NCBI GenBank assembly: GCA_030532685.1
Contig: JAUNKN010000002.1
Location: 50,197-114,196, forward strand
From: Bacteroidales bacterium
Lineage (GTDB): Bacteria; Bacteroidota; Bacteroidia; Bacteroidales; Bacteroidaceae
DNA length: 64,000 bases
Direction of reading: 5' to 3'
In this document: positions 7,698 to 16,530 of the stretch, one piece after another
Layout of the letters: each line of letters starts with the position of its first letter
Position numbering within the stretch: the first letter of the stretch is position 1
Notes under the pieces: generated by a model
The model's database searches: none
The model's input: only the letters and a program-made list of their open reading frames with translations
Told to the model about the DNA's origin: nothing
Translations under genes and position numbers: made by a program

Positions 7698-9629
7698 ATG
7701 ACCCAATATTTACGACAGTTAGATGTTCAGGTCGAGCAAATGCTCGAACGCTTGGCTGCGCGCATCACAACAACCGATGCAGAGCGCATTCGCCAAGCTT
7801 ATGCCTTGGCGGCAGAGGCACATGCTCCTCAGCGACGTAAGGGGGGCGAACCCTACATTATGCACCCCGTGGCTGTGGCGCGCATCGTGGCCGAGGAGTT
7901 TCACATGGATGCCAACTCCATCGTGGCGGCTTTCTTGCACGATGTGGTCGAGGATACTCCCGTGACCAACGAAGAAATACGCGCTCAGTTTGGCGACGAC
8001 GTTGCCTTCTTGGTCAAGGTGGTGACGAAGCCTAAACCTAAAGCCGGAGAGAAGCCCGATAAAAACAAGCAGGAAAACAATTTTCGGCAGTTGCTCGACT
8101 CGATGCGGCACGACATTCGCGCTGTCTTGATTAAGCTGGCCGACCGTTTGCACAACATGCGCACTCTGGGGAGCATGCTTCCCACCAAGCAAATGAAGAT
8201 AGGGGGCGAAACGGATTTCTTTTACGCTCCTTTTGCCAATCGACTGGGTTTGCACAATTTGCGCCGAGAGCTCGAGAATCTGTCGTTTAAGTTTCGCCTC
8301 TCCGAGCGTTACGAACGCTTGGACCAGCTGATTAAGGCCGATAGAGAGCGCGATGCCGAGCGCCTCGAACAGCTGACGACCAAAATGCGTCGATTGCTGG
8401 CCGAGCACGACCTGACCGTGCGCACGGAGCTGCGCTATCGCTTGCCTTATAGTATCGATGCAAGCATGCGCAAGACGGGGCGGGATTTCGAGCACGTGCC
8501 TTATCGCTACGTGATTCGAGTGATTTATGACCGCGAGCAACTGGCCGATCGCGACCGAAATCGCAACGACAAGGCCATTTGTCTGCGTATCTACGGCACG
8601 CTGACCAATCACTTCAAGGAAAAGGCCGGAAGCCTGATCAATTACATTGACAACCCGAAGGAGAATGGCTATCAGTCACTGCACGTGCGCTTGCTGAGCG
8701 ACAATGGACAGTGGGAAGAGGTGCACATTTCGAGCGAAGAAATGGTGCGCAGTAGCAAATTGGGCGTGATGCTCGACCGTTTGAGCTATCAGCAGGAGGG
8801 CCAAGGGCGTGCACGCGTGGGCAACTATCTGACGAAGGACGATCGCCGATGGATCAATAAGTTTATCGATATGTTGAGCGATATTGCCGACAATGCTGGC
8901 GATATGCAATTCATGGAAGGTGTGGCTTCGTCGCTTTATGCCGAGGATATCACGGTGTATGATCGCGAAGGACGTGACTACAAGTTGCCTCAAAATGCAA
9001 CGGCGCTCGATTTTGCCTTTGAAACTCCCAAAGGTGAACGTGCGCAGTTTGCTCGAATCGACGGGCGTCTTTCTTCGCTCAAAACTCCACTCGAACATGG
9101 AGCTTGTGTAGAGATTGGGACCTCGCCCACAGCGCTACCTGCTCCTGATTGGTTGGAACACGTGCATACGTACAAGGCTAAAAACTATCTGAAATCCTAT
9201 TTCCGCCGTCAGCGACAGGCGCAAATTTGTCGTTGTGAGGCCTGTGCACCATTGCCAGGACAAGAGGTGATAGGCTTCACCGACGACGAGGGAAGCATTA
9301 CGGTGCATCGTCGAGATTGTGCCCGTGCTATCAGTTTGGCAGCACAGCGTGGCGATAGCATTGTTGATGTGGAATTTCCCGCTCGCGCAGGAGTGACTTA
9401 CCCCGTACGTACGCAGATTCGAGCCATCGACCGTTTTCATCTCATCAGCGATATAGTGAATTGTATTACCGACGGCTTAGGACTCTCAATGCACTACCTG
9501 CATACGGAACTGGCCGACAATATTGTAGAGTGTACCGTGCATTATTCCGTACACTCGGTGGAAGAACTGCGCACCGTAGTGCGTTACCTTGCAGCCATTG
9601 ATGGGGTAGACGAGGTATATAAAATTTAG
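7698..9629 (+). CDS. RelA/SpoT homologue, probable (p)ppGpp hydrolase
   Basis: A 643-residue long RSH protein. The HD hydrolase domain looks intact: MHPVAVA with His56, HDVVEDT at 81-87 and LADRLHN with Asp149. The synthetase domain (about 240-360) keeps NPKENGYQSLH but has lost expected residues: the metal-binding Asp of the D-L-x-A-x-R motif aligns with Tyr269, and the EVQIRT motif reads EVHISS. A TGS domain (VYDREGRDYKLPQNATALDFAF), the Cys-rich element (CRCEACAPLPG ... VHRRDC) and a C-terminal ACT domain follow. By inference it breaks down rather than makes (p)ppGpp. Start ATG 7698 (MTQYLRQ) is preferred over 7662, whose extra residues are unrelated. It is divergent from rpoD. Confidence 0.88.
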   Translation: MTQYLRQLDVQVEQMLERLAARITTTDAERIRQAYALAAEAHAPQRRKGGEPYIMHPVAVARIVAEEFHMDANSIVAAFLHDVVEDTPVTNEEIRAQFGDDVAFLVKVVTKPKPKAGEKPDKNKQENNFRQLLDSMRHDIRAVLIKLADRLHNMRTLGSMLPTKQMKIGGETDFFYAPFANRLGLHNLRRELENLSFKFRLSERYERLDQLIKADRERDAERLEQLTTKMRRLLAEHDLTVRTELRYRLPYSIDASMRKTGRDFEHVPYRYVIRVIYDREQLADRDRNRNDKAICLRIYGTLTNHFKEKAGSLINYIDNPKENGYQSLHVRLLSDNGQWEEVHISSEEMVRSSKLGVMLDRLSYQQEGQGRARVGNYLTKDDRRWINKFIDMLSDIADNAGDMQFMEGVASSLYAEDITVYDREGRDYKLPQNATALDFAFETPKGERAQFARIDGRLSSLKTPLEHGACVEIGTSPTALPAPDWLEHVHTYKAKNYLKSYFRRQRQAQICRCEACAPLPGQEVIGFTDDEGSITVHRRDCARAISLAAQRGDSIVDVEFPARAGVTYPVRTQIRAIDRFHLISDIVNCITDGLGLSMHYLHTELADNIVECTVHYSVHSVEELRTVVRYLAAIDGVDEVYKI

Positions 9630-9677
9630 AGTTTACCGCAGCCCATCGTCTCATGAGATGAGGCTGCGAACAGAACA

Positions 9678-9715
9678 AAAAAATCCCACTCTCTACGGTG
9701 AGAGTGGGATTTTTT
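9678..9715. terminator. Bidirectional terminator between RSH gene and pepD
   Basis: AAAATCCCACTCTC (9680-9693) pairs with GAGAGTGGGATTTT (9700-9713) around TACGGT. There is an A-run on the left and a T-run on the right, so it serves both convergent genes. Confidence 0.85.
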
Positions 9716-9730
9716 GTGAGGTTAAACGAA

Positions 9731-11191
9731 TTACTTCTTGGGAGTGCGAGCCAAGGTCTCGAGTACAAGACGCCAGTAGGGCTCTACCGAGGGGATGAAG
9801 CAACGCTCGTTGGGGGTGTGAGGAGATTTGAGCGTGGGGCCGAAGCTCACTACGTCCATGCCTGGGCAGTGGCTCAAAATCACAGAACATTCAAGGCCAG
9901 CGTGTATCACCTGTACGATAGGAGCTTCGTGGAAGAGATCTTTGTAGGTCTGTGTCATGATTTCCACGATTTCGCTTTTGGGAGAGGGCTGCCAAGCGGG
10001 GTAATCGCCGCCAGTCTCTACCTTCATGCCCGCCATAGCAAAGCAGGCCTCGAGGGTATCTACGCAGTATTGACGCATAGAGTCGGAGCTGGAGCGAACG
10101 AGGATTTTTACGAAAGCCTTACCTTCTCCAATTTCGATAATGGAGAGGTTGCTCGAGGTCTCGACGATGGTGGGCAGATGAGGAATGAAGCGCAGCACAC
10201 CGTTGTGGCAAGCCAAAATCGCATTGACTACATTGTCCTGGATTGCTTCGGGAACGAGCTGGCCGGGCAATTCTGCGTCTTCGCAAACGAGCGTAAGTTC
10301 GGGTTCGATATAGCCATATTCGTCGCGGAAGTCCTTAAGCCATTCTCCTTCTACTACTTCGCGTAGCGCTGAGACATTTTCGGCAGGGAGCGTGAGGACG
10401 ACTTCGCAGTCGCGGGGGATGGCGTTGCGCATATTGCCGCCTTGCCAAGAAGCAAGGCGAGCTTCAAAATTAGCAATGGCATCGGTCACAACGCGAGCCA
10501 TCATTTTATTGGCATTGCCTCGGCCTTCGTTGATTTCGAGTCCCGAGTGTCCGCCACGCAATCCACCGATAACGAGTTTCACGGCTTTGTCCCCTGCTTC
10601 GGGGGCTACGGCTTGGTATTCGAGAGCTGCAGTAAAGTTGATGCCACCTGCTGAACCGACCATCAGTTCGCCATGGGTTTCGTTGTCGAGGTTCAAAAGG
10701 ATTTCTCCTTTCAAAAGGCCATCTTCCATGTAGTTCACACCGTACATGGTGGTCTCTTCGTCGCTGGTCATGAATGCCTCAAGAGGCCCGTGAGGAATAT
10801 CGGTGGCTTCAAAGATGCCCATAATGGTGGCGATAGCCATACCATCGTCGGCGCCGAGTGTCGTATTGCGGGCACGCACCCAATCTCCGTCGATCCACGT
10901 TTCGATGGGATCGGTTTCAAAGTTGTGGGGCGAGTCGGGAGTCTTTTGAGGAACCATATCTATGTGCCCTTGGAGTGTCACCGTCTTGCGGTCTTCCATG
11001 CCGGGTGTCGCAGGCTTGTACATCAAAATGTTGCCAGCGTTGTCTTGACGAGCTTCGATGCCGCGCTCGGCAGCCCAATCGAGCAGGAATTTTTGAATTT
11101 TCTCCAAGTGTCCCGAAGGGCGAGGCACTTGCGTAAGCTTGTGGAAATTCTGCCAAATAGCGGCAGGTTGGAGGTTGAGAATTTCGCTCAT
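9731..11191 (-). CDS. pepD: PepD, aminoacyl-histidine dipeptidase (M20C)
   Basis: A 486-residue cytosolic di-zinc dipeptidase of the PepD type, acting on beta-Ala-His and other Xaa-His dipeptides. Metal and catalytic motifs are in order: GHIDMV (His and catalytic Asp), LGADDGM (bridging Asp), SDEETT (Glu pair), NLDNE (Asp) and a C-terminal HAGLECSV (His). A lid domain lies between them. The start is the ATG at 11189-11191 (MSEILNLQP); an in-frame ATG at 11284 lies inside the upstream gene. The start is 8 bases past the stop of the membrane-protein gene, so the two form an operon. Confidence 0.93.
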   Translation of the reverse strand: MSEILNLQPAAIWQNFHKLTQVPRPSGHLEKIQKFLLDWAAERGIEARQDNAGNILMYKPATPGMEDRKTVTLQGHIDMVPQKTPDSPHNFETDPIETWIDGDWVRARNTTLGADDGMAIATIMGIFEATDIPHGPLEAFMTSDEETTMYGVNYMEDGLLKGEILLNLDNETHGELMVGSAGGINFTAALEYQAVAPEAGDKAVKLVIGGLRGGHSGLEINEGRGNANKMMARVVTDAIANFEARLASWQGGNMRNAIPRDCEVVLTLPAENVSALREVVEGEWLKDFRDEYGYIEPELTLVCEDAELPGQLVPEAIQDNVVNAILACHNGVLRFIPHLPTIVETSSNLSIIEIGEGKAFVKILVRSSSDSMRQYCVDTLEACFAMAGMKVETGGDYPAWQPSPKSEIVEIMTQTYKDLFHEAPIVQVIHAGLECSVILSHCPGMDVVSFGPTLKSPHTPNERCFIPSVEPYWRLVLETLARTPKK

Positions 11192-11198
11192 AATGGTA

Positions 11199-12203
11199 TC
11201 AGGATTTTGAAAGTTCTGGAGATGTTGTTTGGTTTTGCAAGATATTGAGGTCGATCCAGCCCACGGCTCCCATGAGCACGACAAGTGCTGTCTGGAGGGT
11301 GTGCACCACGAGGACGAAGAGCACGGCAGGCTCTTCGGCTACTCCATAAAGTACCAGCATGGTTTTGACGGCAAAGTGCCAAGGGCCAGCGCCATTGGGG
11401 GTGGGAACGAGTACGGCAAAGGAGCTTGCCGTAAAGATGAGTAAGCCTTGTAGTGGAGCAATAGATGCGGTGCTAGAAAGACTAAAAAATGCGATATAAA
11501 AATGCAGATAGTAGGCCACCCAAATCCCTATACTATAAAGGAGATAAAGGGGAAAACGTCTTATCTTGCGCAACGAGGCCAGCCCATCGAGAAAGCCTTG
11601 TACCTTTTCTTTGCCTTTGCGAAAGGCAGCCACGTTCCACAAAAGATAGCCCATAAAGAGCAAGGCTGCCAAAAGGCTGATGGCTGTTACTAAATAGCCC
11701 GTCGAGGTGAAACGCTCCAAGAGTTGTCGAGGGCTGGTGCCTGTGCTATGTAGGAAACGCAAGAACTCGGGGAGCTGCGAGAGCAAGGACAGCAAGGCGA
11801 TGAGCAACATCAAAACGCTATCGACCACGCGTTCGGCAACGACCGTACCTAAGGATTTGGAAAAGGAAATACCTGCATATTTCTTTAGAGTTCCGCAACG
11901 TGTCACTTCTCCAATGCGTGGAACCGCCAGACTTGCGGCGTAGGAAATATAAATGGCATCAGAACAAATACGGGCACTCGGATTTTCGCCTATCGGACGC
12001 AGTGCCAGCTGCCAGCGAAGCGCTCTAAATGTGAGAGGAACCACCCCAAAGGCCAAGGAAAGAAGCATCCAGCCCCAACGCACTTCGTGGCAAAGTACGT
12101 GCCATAGCTCTGTCCAGTCCGTGCCGCGATACATCCACCAGAGAATACCCACTCCCAAGAGAAAGGGGAGTAAATACTTAATAATGTTGAGGAGTGTTTT
12201 CAC
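11199..12203 (-). CDS. Lysylphosphatidylglycerol synthase transmembrane-region-like (UPF0104) membrane protein
   Basis: A 334-residue integral inner-membrane protein with about eight hydrophobic segments, starting MKTLLNIIKYLLPFLLGVGI. It matches the MprF-type flippase region family (UPF0104 / LPG_synthase_TM): FRALRWQLAL, the conserved VPRIGEVTRCG after a Tyr-Ile-Ser-Tyr-Ala stretch, ERVVDS, and VPTPNGAGPWHF near residue 270. The aminoacyl-transferase domain of true MprF is absent, so lysyl transfer is not expected; lipid flipping or another membrane role is an inference. It is followed by pepD in one transcription unit and is divergent from rsmA. Confidence 0.82.
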   Translation of the reverse strand: MKTLLNIIKYLLPFLLGVGILWWMYRGTDWTELWHVLCHEVRWGWMLLSLAFGVVPLTFRALRWQLALRPIGENPSARICSDAIYISYAASLAVPRIGEVTRCGTLKKYAGISFSKSLGTVVAERVVDSVLMLLIALLSLLSQLPEFLRFLHSTGTSPRQLLERFTSTGYLVTAISLLAALLFMGYLLWNVAAFRKGKEKVQGFLDGLASLRKIRRFPLYLLYSIGIWVAYYLHFYIAFFSLSSTASIAPLQGLLIFTASSFAVLVPTPNGAGPWHFAVKTMLVLYGVAEEPAVLFVLVVHTLQTALVVLMGAVGWIDLNILQNQTTSPELSKS

Positions 12204-12221
12204 ACGAACGAGAATTTGTTG

Positions 12222-12284
12222 TATATTTGCGCTATCAAATGTAGAGCTGGCACGTACTATTTGCGAGCCTACTGCGCAAAAATA
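12222..12284. promoter_or_regulatory. Divergent -7 promoter elements between rsmA and the membrane-protein operon
   Basis: On the plus strand TATATTTG (12222-12229) points toward rsmA. On the minus strand TATTTTTG (12277-12284) points toward the UPF0104-pepD operon. Both fit TAnnTTTG, but neither has a good TTG at the right distance. The two predicted transcripts would overlap in antisense by about 50 bases. Confidence 0.45.
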
Positions 12285-12301
12285 CGAATAATTCTCCCAA
12301 A

Positions 12302-13132
12302 ATGAAATTAGTACGCCCTAAAAAGTTTCTTGGACAGCATTTTTTGAAAGATCAGGGGGTGGCTCGCGCCATTGCCGATACGGTGGATGCTTGTCCCGAC
12401 CTTCCGATTCTCGAAGTGGGGCCAGGAATGGGCGTGCTCACGCAGTATTTGCTACCCAAAGGAAGAGACTTGAAAGTCGCAGAGATCGATTTTGAAAGTG
12501 TGGCCTATTTGCGCGAACACTTCCCTCAGTTGGAGAGTGGCATCATTGAGGACGATTTCTTGAAAATGCACCTCGAGCACATCTTCGAGGGGCAGAGCTT
12601 TGTACTCACGGGCAACTATCCTTACAACATCTCGAGCCAAATTTTTTTCAAAATGCTCGACTATCGCCACCTCATTCCTTGCTGCACAGGCATGATACAA
12701 AAGGAGGTCGCCGAACGATTGGCTGCCGCTCCTGGTAGTAAGACTTATGGTATTCTCTCAGTGCTTGTACAGTTGTGGTACGATGTGGAATATCTTTTCA
12801 CCGTAGAACCTGGCGTGTTTAATCCTCCTCCAAAGGTGAAAAGTGCCGTGATACGCATGACGCGCAATAAAATCGAGGATTGCGGTTGCAATGAGCGTTT
12901 GTTGCGTCGCGTGGTCAAAACGGCTTTCAACCAACGTCGAAAGATGATGCGAGGTAGCTTAAAACCTCTCTTTGCACAACTCGATGGCGAGCGCGGCCTG
13001 TCAGCCGATCATTCCGAGTTTCTTGCGCAACCTCTGCTCACGAAGCGTCCCGAACAACTGAGTGTGGCCGATTTTGTAGCCCTCACCAATGCCATCGAAG
13101 CAGAAATGCACAACAATCAACCTTTGGCATAG
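12302..13132 (+). CDS. rsmA: RsmA (KsgA) 16S rRNA dimethyladenosine transferase
   Basis: A 276-residue SAM-dependent methyltransferase that dimethylates two adjacent adenines in helix 45 of 16S rRNA during small-subunit assembly. Diagnostic features are PKKFLGQHFLKD at the N-terminus, the SAM loop LEVGPGMGVLT, the catalytic motif NYPYNIS (equivalent to NLPYNIS), and the C-terminal VFNPPPKVKSAVIRM and AFNQRRKMMRGSL. Length is normal. It opens a plus-strand run with the frameshifted DUF1934 gene and the AlkD-like gene. Confidence 0.96.
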   Translation: MKLVRPKKFLGQHFLKDQGVARAIADTVDACPDLPILEVGPGMGVLTQYLLPKGRDLKVAEIDFESVAYLREHFPQLESGIIEDDFLKMHLEHIFEGQSFVLTGNYPYNISSQIFFKMLDYRHLIPCCTGMIQKEVAERLAAAPGSKTYGILSVLVQLWYDVEYLFTVEPGVFNPPPKVKSAVIRMTRNKIEDCGCNERLLRRVVKTAFNQRRKMMRGSLKPLFAQLDGERGLSADHSEFLAQPLLTKRPEQLSVADFVALTNAIEAEMHNNQPLA

Positions 13133-13180
13133 GGGAGTTTGAACATTGTTTTTTCATACTTGTTTCTTAGCTTTTCCGGA

Positions 13181-13596
13181 ATGATATATCCCGCCACTCT
13201 TCATACTCTGCTTCATACCACTACGCCCGATGGCGACACCGATGTCATCGAGCATCGCTCGGCGGCCATGGTCGCATTGCGCGACAATGGTACTTGGTCT
13301 TTGCGCTATCGCGATTCTGACAATGAGGGGCAGACTGCCTTGTCCGGTACCGACAGTTGGATGTCCATATCTCGTGACGGCTTGATGACTTCTCGCCTGC
13401 TTTTTAGAGTGGGAGAGCAGCTCGAGGCCGTCTATCAAACCGCGCATGGCGAGTTTGAGATGACCCTCATGCCACGCACTATACCTCTGTGGCGAGCGAA
13501 AATGCAGGGCAAGCCGAGTTGCACTATGAGATTTATCTTTCTCAGCAGCTCATTACGAGCAATCGCCTTGAGGTGAATTGGACACGCGAAGCATAG
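13181..13596 (+). pseudogene. DUF1934 (calycin-like beta-barrel) gene with a frameshift
   Basis: Translation from the ATG at 13181 (MIYPATLHTLLHTTTPDGDT) gives a DUF1934-like protein: the core WSLRYRDSDNEGQTAL, ISRDGLMTSRLLF and YQTAHGEFEMTLMPRTIPL is in one frame. That frame then runs into non-family residues and stops at 13576. In the -1 frame, beginning near 13489, the expected family ending appears (ENAGQAELHYEIYLSQQL, then SNRLEVNW) with a stop at 13594-13596. One missing base around 13487-13490 would restore a full-length protein of about 139 residues. It is either a recent inactivating mutation or a base-calling error; there is no clear slippery site. DUF1934 function is unknown. Confidence 0.75.
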
Positions 13597-13650
13597 CTCT
13601 TGCTCATCTGAGCTTCTCTTTTCTCTTTTCCTCCTTTTTCTTCTTGCTTC

Positions 13651-14364
13651 ATGTCCTTTCTTCTCGACGATATTCCCCTGCGCCAGCACCTATTGGCTTT
13701 GCTACCCCGTGCCAATGTCGCCTTTACCCAACGGCTCATGCCTGGAGTAGAGGGAGTCTTAGGGCTTCGTGTGCCCGATGTGCGTGCTTTGGCACGACGC
13801 ATCGTTCGAGAGGGGCGTTGGGAAGAGTATTTGGCGCTATCCACTCCCGAACTCATGGAGGAGCGCATGCTCTATGGCTTGGTGCTTTCCCTCATCCCCG
13901 TGGACGATGCAAAGGGCTATTTGAAGCGTTTGGATAGCTTTGTGCCTCTCATCAATTCTTGGAGTGTGTGCGATGTCTTCACGCTATCGGGGCGTTCTGC
14001 TTTTTGGGCTCAGCATCGTGAGCTCCTTTGGCAGTATCTCTTCCACCACATGCAGGCCAAGGAAGAATATGCCGTGCGTTTTGGCATAGTCGTGGCCATG
14101 CAACATTTTATCGACGAGGAGTATGTGTTGCGTCTACTCGAAGCCTATTCTGGCATCGTGCACGAGGGCTATTATGTGCGCATGGCCGTGGCTTGGGCCG
14201 TGGCCGAATGTTTCATCCGTCAGCCCGAGGCCACTTTGCCACTTTTGCACAGTGAGCGATTTCCTCAATGGACCCATAACAAGGCTATACAAAAGGCTTG
14301 CGAATCGCTTCGCGTTTCACCAACCGACAAGCAAATGCTGAGGACGCTGAAACGTAAGCGATAA
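13651..14364 (+). CDS. AlkD-like DNA alkylation repair protein
   Basis: A 237-residue all-helical protein of the DNA alkylation repair (AlkD, HEAT-like) family. It starts MSFLLDDIPLRQHLLALL; family landmarks are GVRVPD-like GLRVPDVRALAR, WEEYLALSTPELMEERMLYGLVL, INSWSVCDVF with the conserved Trp/Asp pair, and a late YYVRMAVAWAVAECF. AlkD glycosylases remove bulky alkylated bases without flipping them; many distant relatives have no shown activity, so substrate is uncertain. It follows the DUF1934 gene by about 55 bases and is probably co-transcribed with rsmA. Confidence 0.85.
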   Translation: MSFLLDDIPLRQHLLALLPRANVAFTQRLMPGVEGVLGLRVPDVRALARRIVREGRWEEYLALSTPELMEERMLYGLVLSLIPVDDAKGYLKRLDSFVPLINSWSVCDVFTLSGRSAFWAQHRELLWQYLFHHMQAKEEYAVRFGIVVAMQHFIDEEYVLRLLEAYSGIVHEGYYVRMAVAWAVAECFIRQPEATLPLLHSERFPQWTHNKAIQKACESLRVSPTDKQMLRTLKRKR

Positions 14365-14418
14365 AATCTCCTTTCACTGCCTACTTTCGGCGGTATCTTT
14401 CCCTATAAAACGATTACG

Positions 14419-15780
14419 ATGACTACGATTCAATCCTACATCGAGCAGCACGAATCGCGCTTTCTCGAAGAACTCTTTTCTCTCATCCGCATCCCCAGTG
14501 TGAGTGCGCATCCCGAGCGCAAACCCGACATTGAGCGTTGTGCCCAGCGCTGGCGCGAGCTGTTGCTCGAAGCTGGTGCCGACCGCGTCGAAGTGATGCC
14601 TACTAAGGGCAATCCCATCGTCTATGGCGAAAAGCTCGTTAAGGCCGATGCTCCCACCGTCTTGGTCTACGGTCACTATGATGTGATGCCTGCCGAACCT
14701 CTCGAACTTTGGCATTCTGCTCCCTTCGAACCAGAGGTGCGCGACGGCCACATTTGGGCACGCGGTGCCGACGACGACAAGGGGCAATCCTTCATTCAAG
14801 TCAAGGCTTTCGAATATCTCGTCAAGCACGAACTCTTGCAGCACAACGTGAAGTTCATTCTCGAAGGCGAAGAAGAGATTGGAAGTCCCTCATTGGTGGA
14901 CTTTTTGCAGAGCAACAAGGAACTCCTGCGCAGCGACATCATTCTCGTGAGCGACACCTCCATGCTCGCGCCCGAGCTCCCCTCGCTCACCACAGGTCTT
15001 CGCGGCTTGGCCTATTGGCAAATCGAGGTGACGGGCCCCAGTCGCGACCTGCACTCGGGCCACTTTGGTGGTGCCGTGGCCAATCCTGCTCTCGTGCTCT
15101 GCGAGATGCTCGCCAAGATGGTCGATGAAAATGGCCGAATCACCATTCCCGGTTTCTATGACGACGTCGAAGAACTCTCCGCCGAGGAACGTGCCATGTT
15201 TGCCGCCATTCCCTTTGACGAAGAAGCCTACAAGCGCAACATCGATGTCGACGAACTGCGTGGCGAAAAGGGCTATTCGACTATCGAGCGCAACTCCTGC
15301 CGCCCCTCCTTCGACATTTGCGGTATGTGGAGTGGTTATCAGGGCGAAGGTTCTAAGACTGTGCTCCCCTCCAAGGCCTATGCTAAGGTGAGCACTCGCC
15401 TCGTGCCCCACCAGCAGCACGAAAAGATACAGCAACTCTTCATCGATTATGTGGAGAGCATCGCTCCCAAGTGCGTGCGCGTTAAAGTCACGCCTATGCA
15501 TGGCGGCGAGGGCTATGTATGCCCCATCACCCTGCCTGCCTATAAGGCTGCCGAAGAGGGCTTTGCCCAAGCCTTTGGCAAACGTCCGCTCGCAGTGCGC
15601 CGTGGTGGTAGCATACCCATTATTAGCGACTTTGAGCGTGTGTTGGGTGTCAAGACCATTCTCATGGGCTTCGGGTTGGAGAGCAATGCCATCCACTCGC
15701 CCAACGAGAATTTCTCGCTCGATATCTTCCGTAAGGGCATAGCTGCAGTTGTAGGCTTCCACCTCAACTATAAGGGCTAA
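14419..15780 (+). CDS. M20-family dipeptidase
   Basis: A 453-residue zinc dipeptidase of the carnosinase-like M20 group. Metal ligands and catalytic residues in order are GHYDVMP (His, catalytic Asp), RGADDDKGQ (bridging Asp), EGEEEIGS (Glu pair), LVSDTS (Asp) and a C-terminal AIHSPNE (His). The dimerisation domain includes RDLHSGHFGGAVANP. No signal peptide is seen, so it acts in the cytoplasm on dipeptides. Together with PepD and the periplasmic S46 peptidase it fits a peptide-fermenting lifestyle. Its start ATG at 14419 lies 54 bases past the AlkD-like gene. Confidence 0.92.
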   Translation: MTTIQSYIEQHESRFLEELFSLIRIPSVSAHPERKPDIERCAQRWRELLLEAGADRVEVMPTKGNPIVYGEKLVKADAPTVLVYGHYDVMPAEPLELWHSAPFEPEVRDGHIWARGADDDKGQSFIQVKAFEYLVKHELLQHNVKFILEGEEEIGSPSLVDFLQSNKELLRSDIILVSDTSMLAPELPSLTTGLRGLAYWQIEVTGPSRDLHSGHFGGAVANPALVLCEMLAKMVDENGRITIPGFYDDVEELSAEERAMFAAIPFDEEAYKRNIDVDELRGEKGYSTIERNSCRPSFDICGMWSGYQGEGSKTVLPSKAYAKVSTRLVPHQQHEKIQQLFIDYVESIAPKCVRVKVTPMHGGEGYVCPITLPAYKAAEEGFAQAFGKRPLAVRRGGSIPIISDFERVLGVKTILMGFGLESNAIHSPNENFSLDIFRKGIAAVVGFHLNYKG

Positions 15781-15797
15781 GCCTTTCTTTCCACTCT

Positions 15798-16087
15798 GCG
15801 CGCGCACACCACTATAATGTACTTGTTTTTTGCTTCCACTGCTTCCACTCTTGTCGATAAATCGCTGACAATGAGATGAATGGTCGTGGAAGCAAAGGCT
15901 TTCTTACTTCCACTAACTTCAAGGCATCTTATCTATGGTATAGATGCTTTGAAGTGGGGGAGACCGCTCCCAACCTCCATGTCGCAAATGCTTGTAAATA
16001 AGTGAAATAAGTCTTTCTGTGGAAGGAGTGGAAGTAAAAAAGATTCTATTTAGTGGGAAATGCGTGCACGTGCGCGCGTGCGCGCGT
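15798..16087. repeat. Copy B of the ~290 bp non-coding repeat
   Basis: The left end is GCGCGCGCACACCACTATAA, followed by TTTTTTGCTTCCACTGCTTCCAC around 15827-15848 as two TGCTTCCAC boxes. The right end mirrors this with GTGGAAGGAGTGGAAG (16019-16034), then AGTGGG and a GCGCGC-rich tract. A central facing pair, GTGGAAG and CTTCCAC 14 bases apart, lies near 15891-15918. No coding frame. Confidence 0.65.
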
Positions 16088-16150
16088 GAATGAACAAGAC
16101 AGCACATGGTGCAAGAAGACTGCACGTGAGGATATCGCAAGTTTTTCTTT

Positions 16151-16207
16151 CTGCGTGGGAAGAAAAAAATCCTGCGTCCCACGCAGAAAAATCTTCTTCC
16201 CACGTAG
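16151..16207. repeat. Hairpin element H-B
   Basis: The outer stem CTGCGTGGGAAGAA (16151-16164) pairs with TTCTTCCCACGTAG (16194-16207) with one G-T pair. Inside is a second hairpin, CTGCGT-CCC-ACGCAG (16172-16186). It has the same two-storey plan as H-A and lies about 60 bases past repeat copy B. Confidence 0.55.
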
Positions 16208-16530
16208 AATAGGGTAAGTGCGCACTTGCCCTCCTCCGCCTTTGGTGCGTGGTGGGAACTTATAGAGTGTGCTTCTTCCCCTCGTCTACGTTTTTCTCAC
16301 ATACGTGTAAATTCACGACATAGACAGTAGAGGGAAAAACGTATCAGTCACCCCTCAAGTCGAATGAATGGAGGCGAAAGGCGAGTTCGAAAGTCTTTTC
16401 ATTTCGCTTTTTGTATCTGTAGCTCCATGAAGGACGAATGAGTCTTGAGGAGAGAGCTGCGAAAGCCTCAATACCTGCTCCGAAACTCTGTTCTGTTTTT
16501 TAGTCTTTTATATTCTATCTTCTCTTTGCT
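16208..16530. other. Intergenic stretch before tamB
   Basis: No gene is visible. It holds an imperfect inverted repeat of TACGTTTTTC (about 16288) with GAAAAACGTA (about 16331-16342), and then pyrimidine-rich sequence up to the tamB start. No exact TAnnTTTG with a good TTG was found. Confidence 0.45.
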
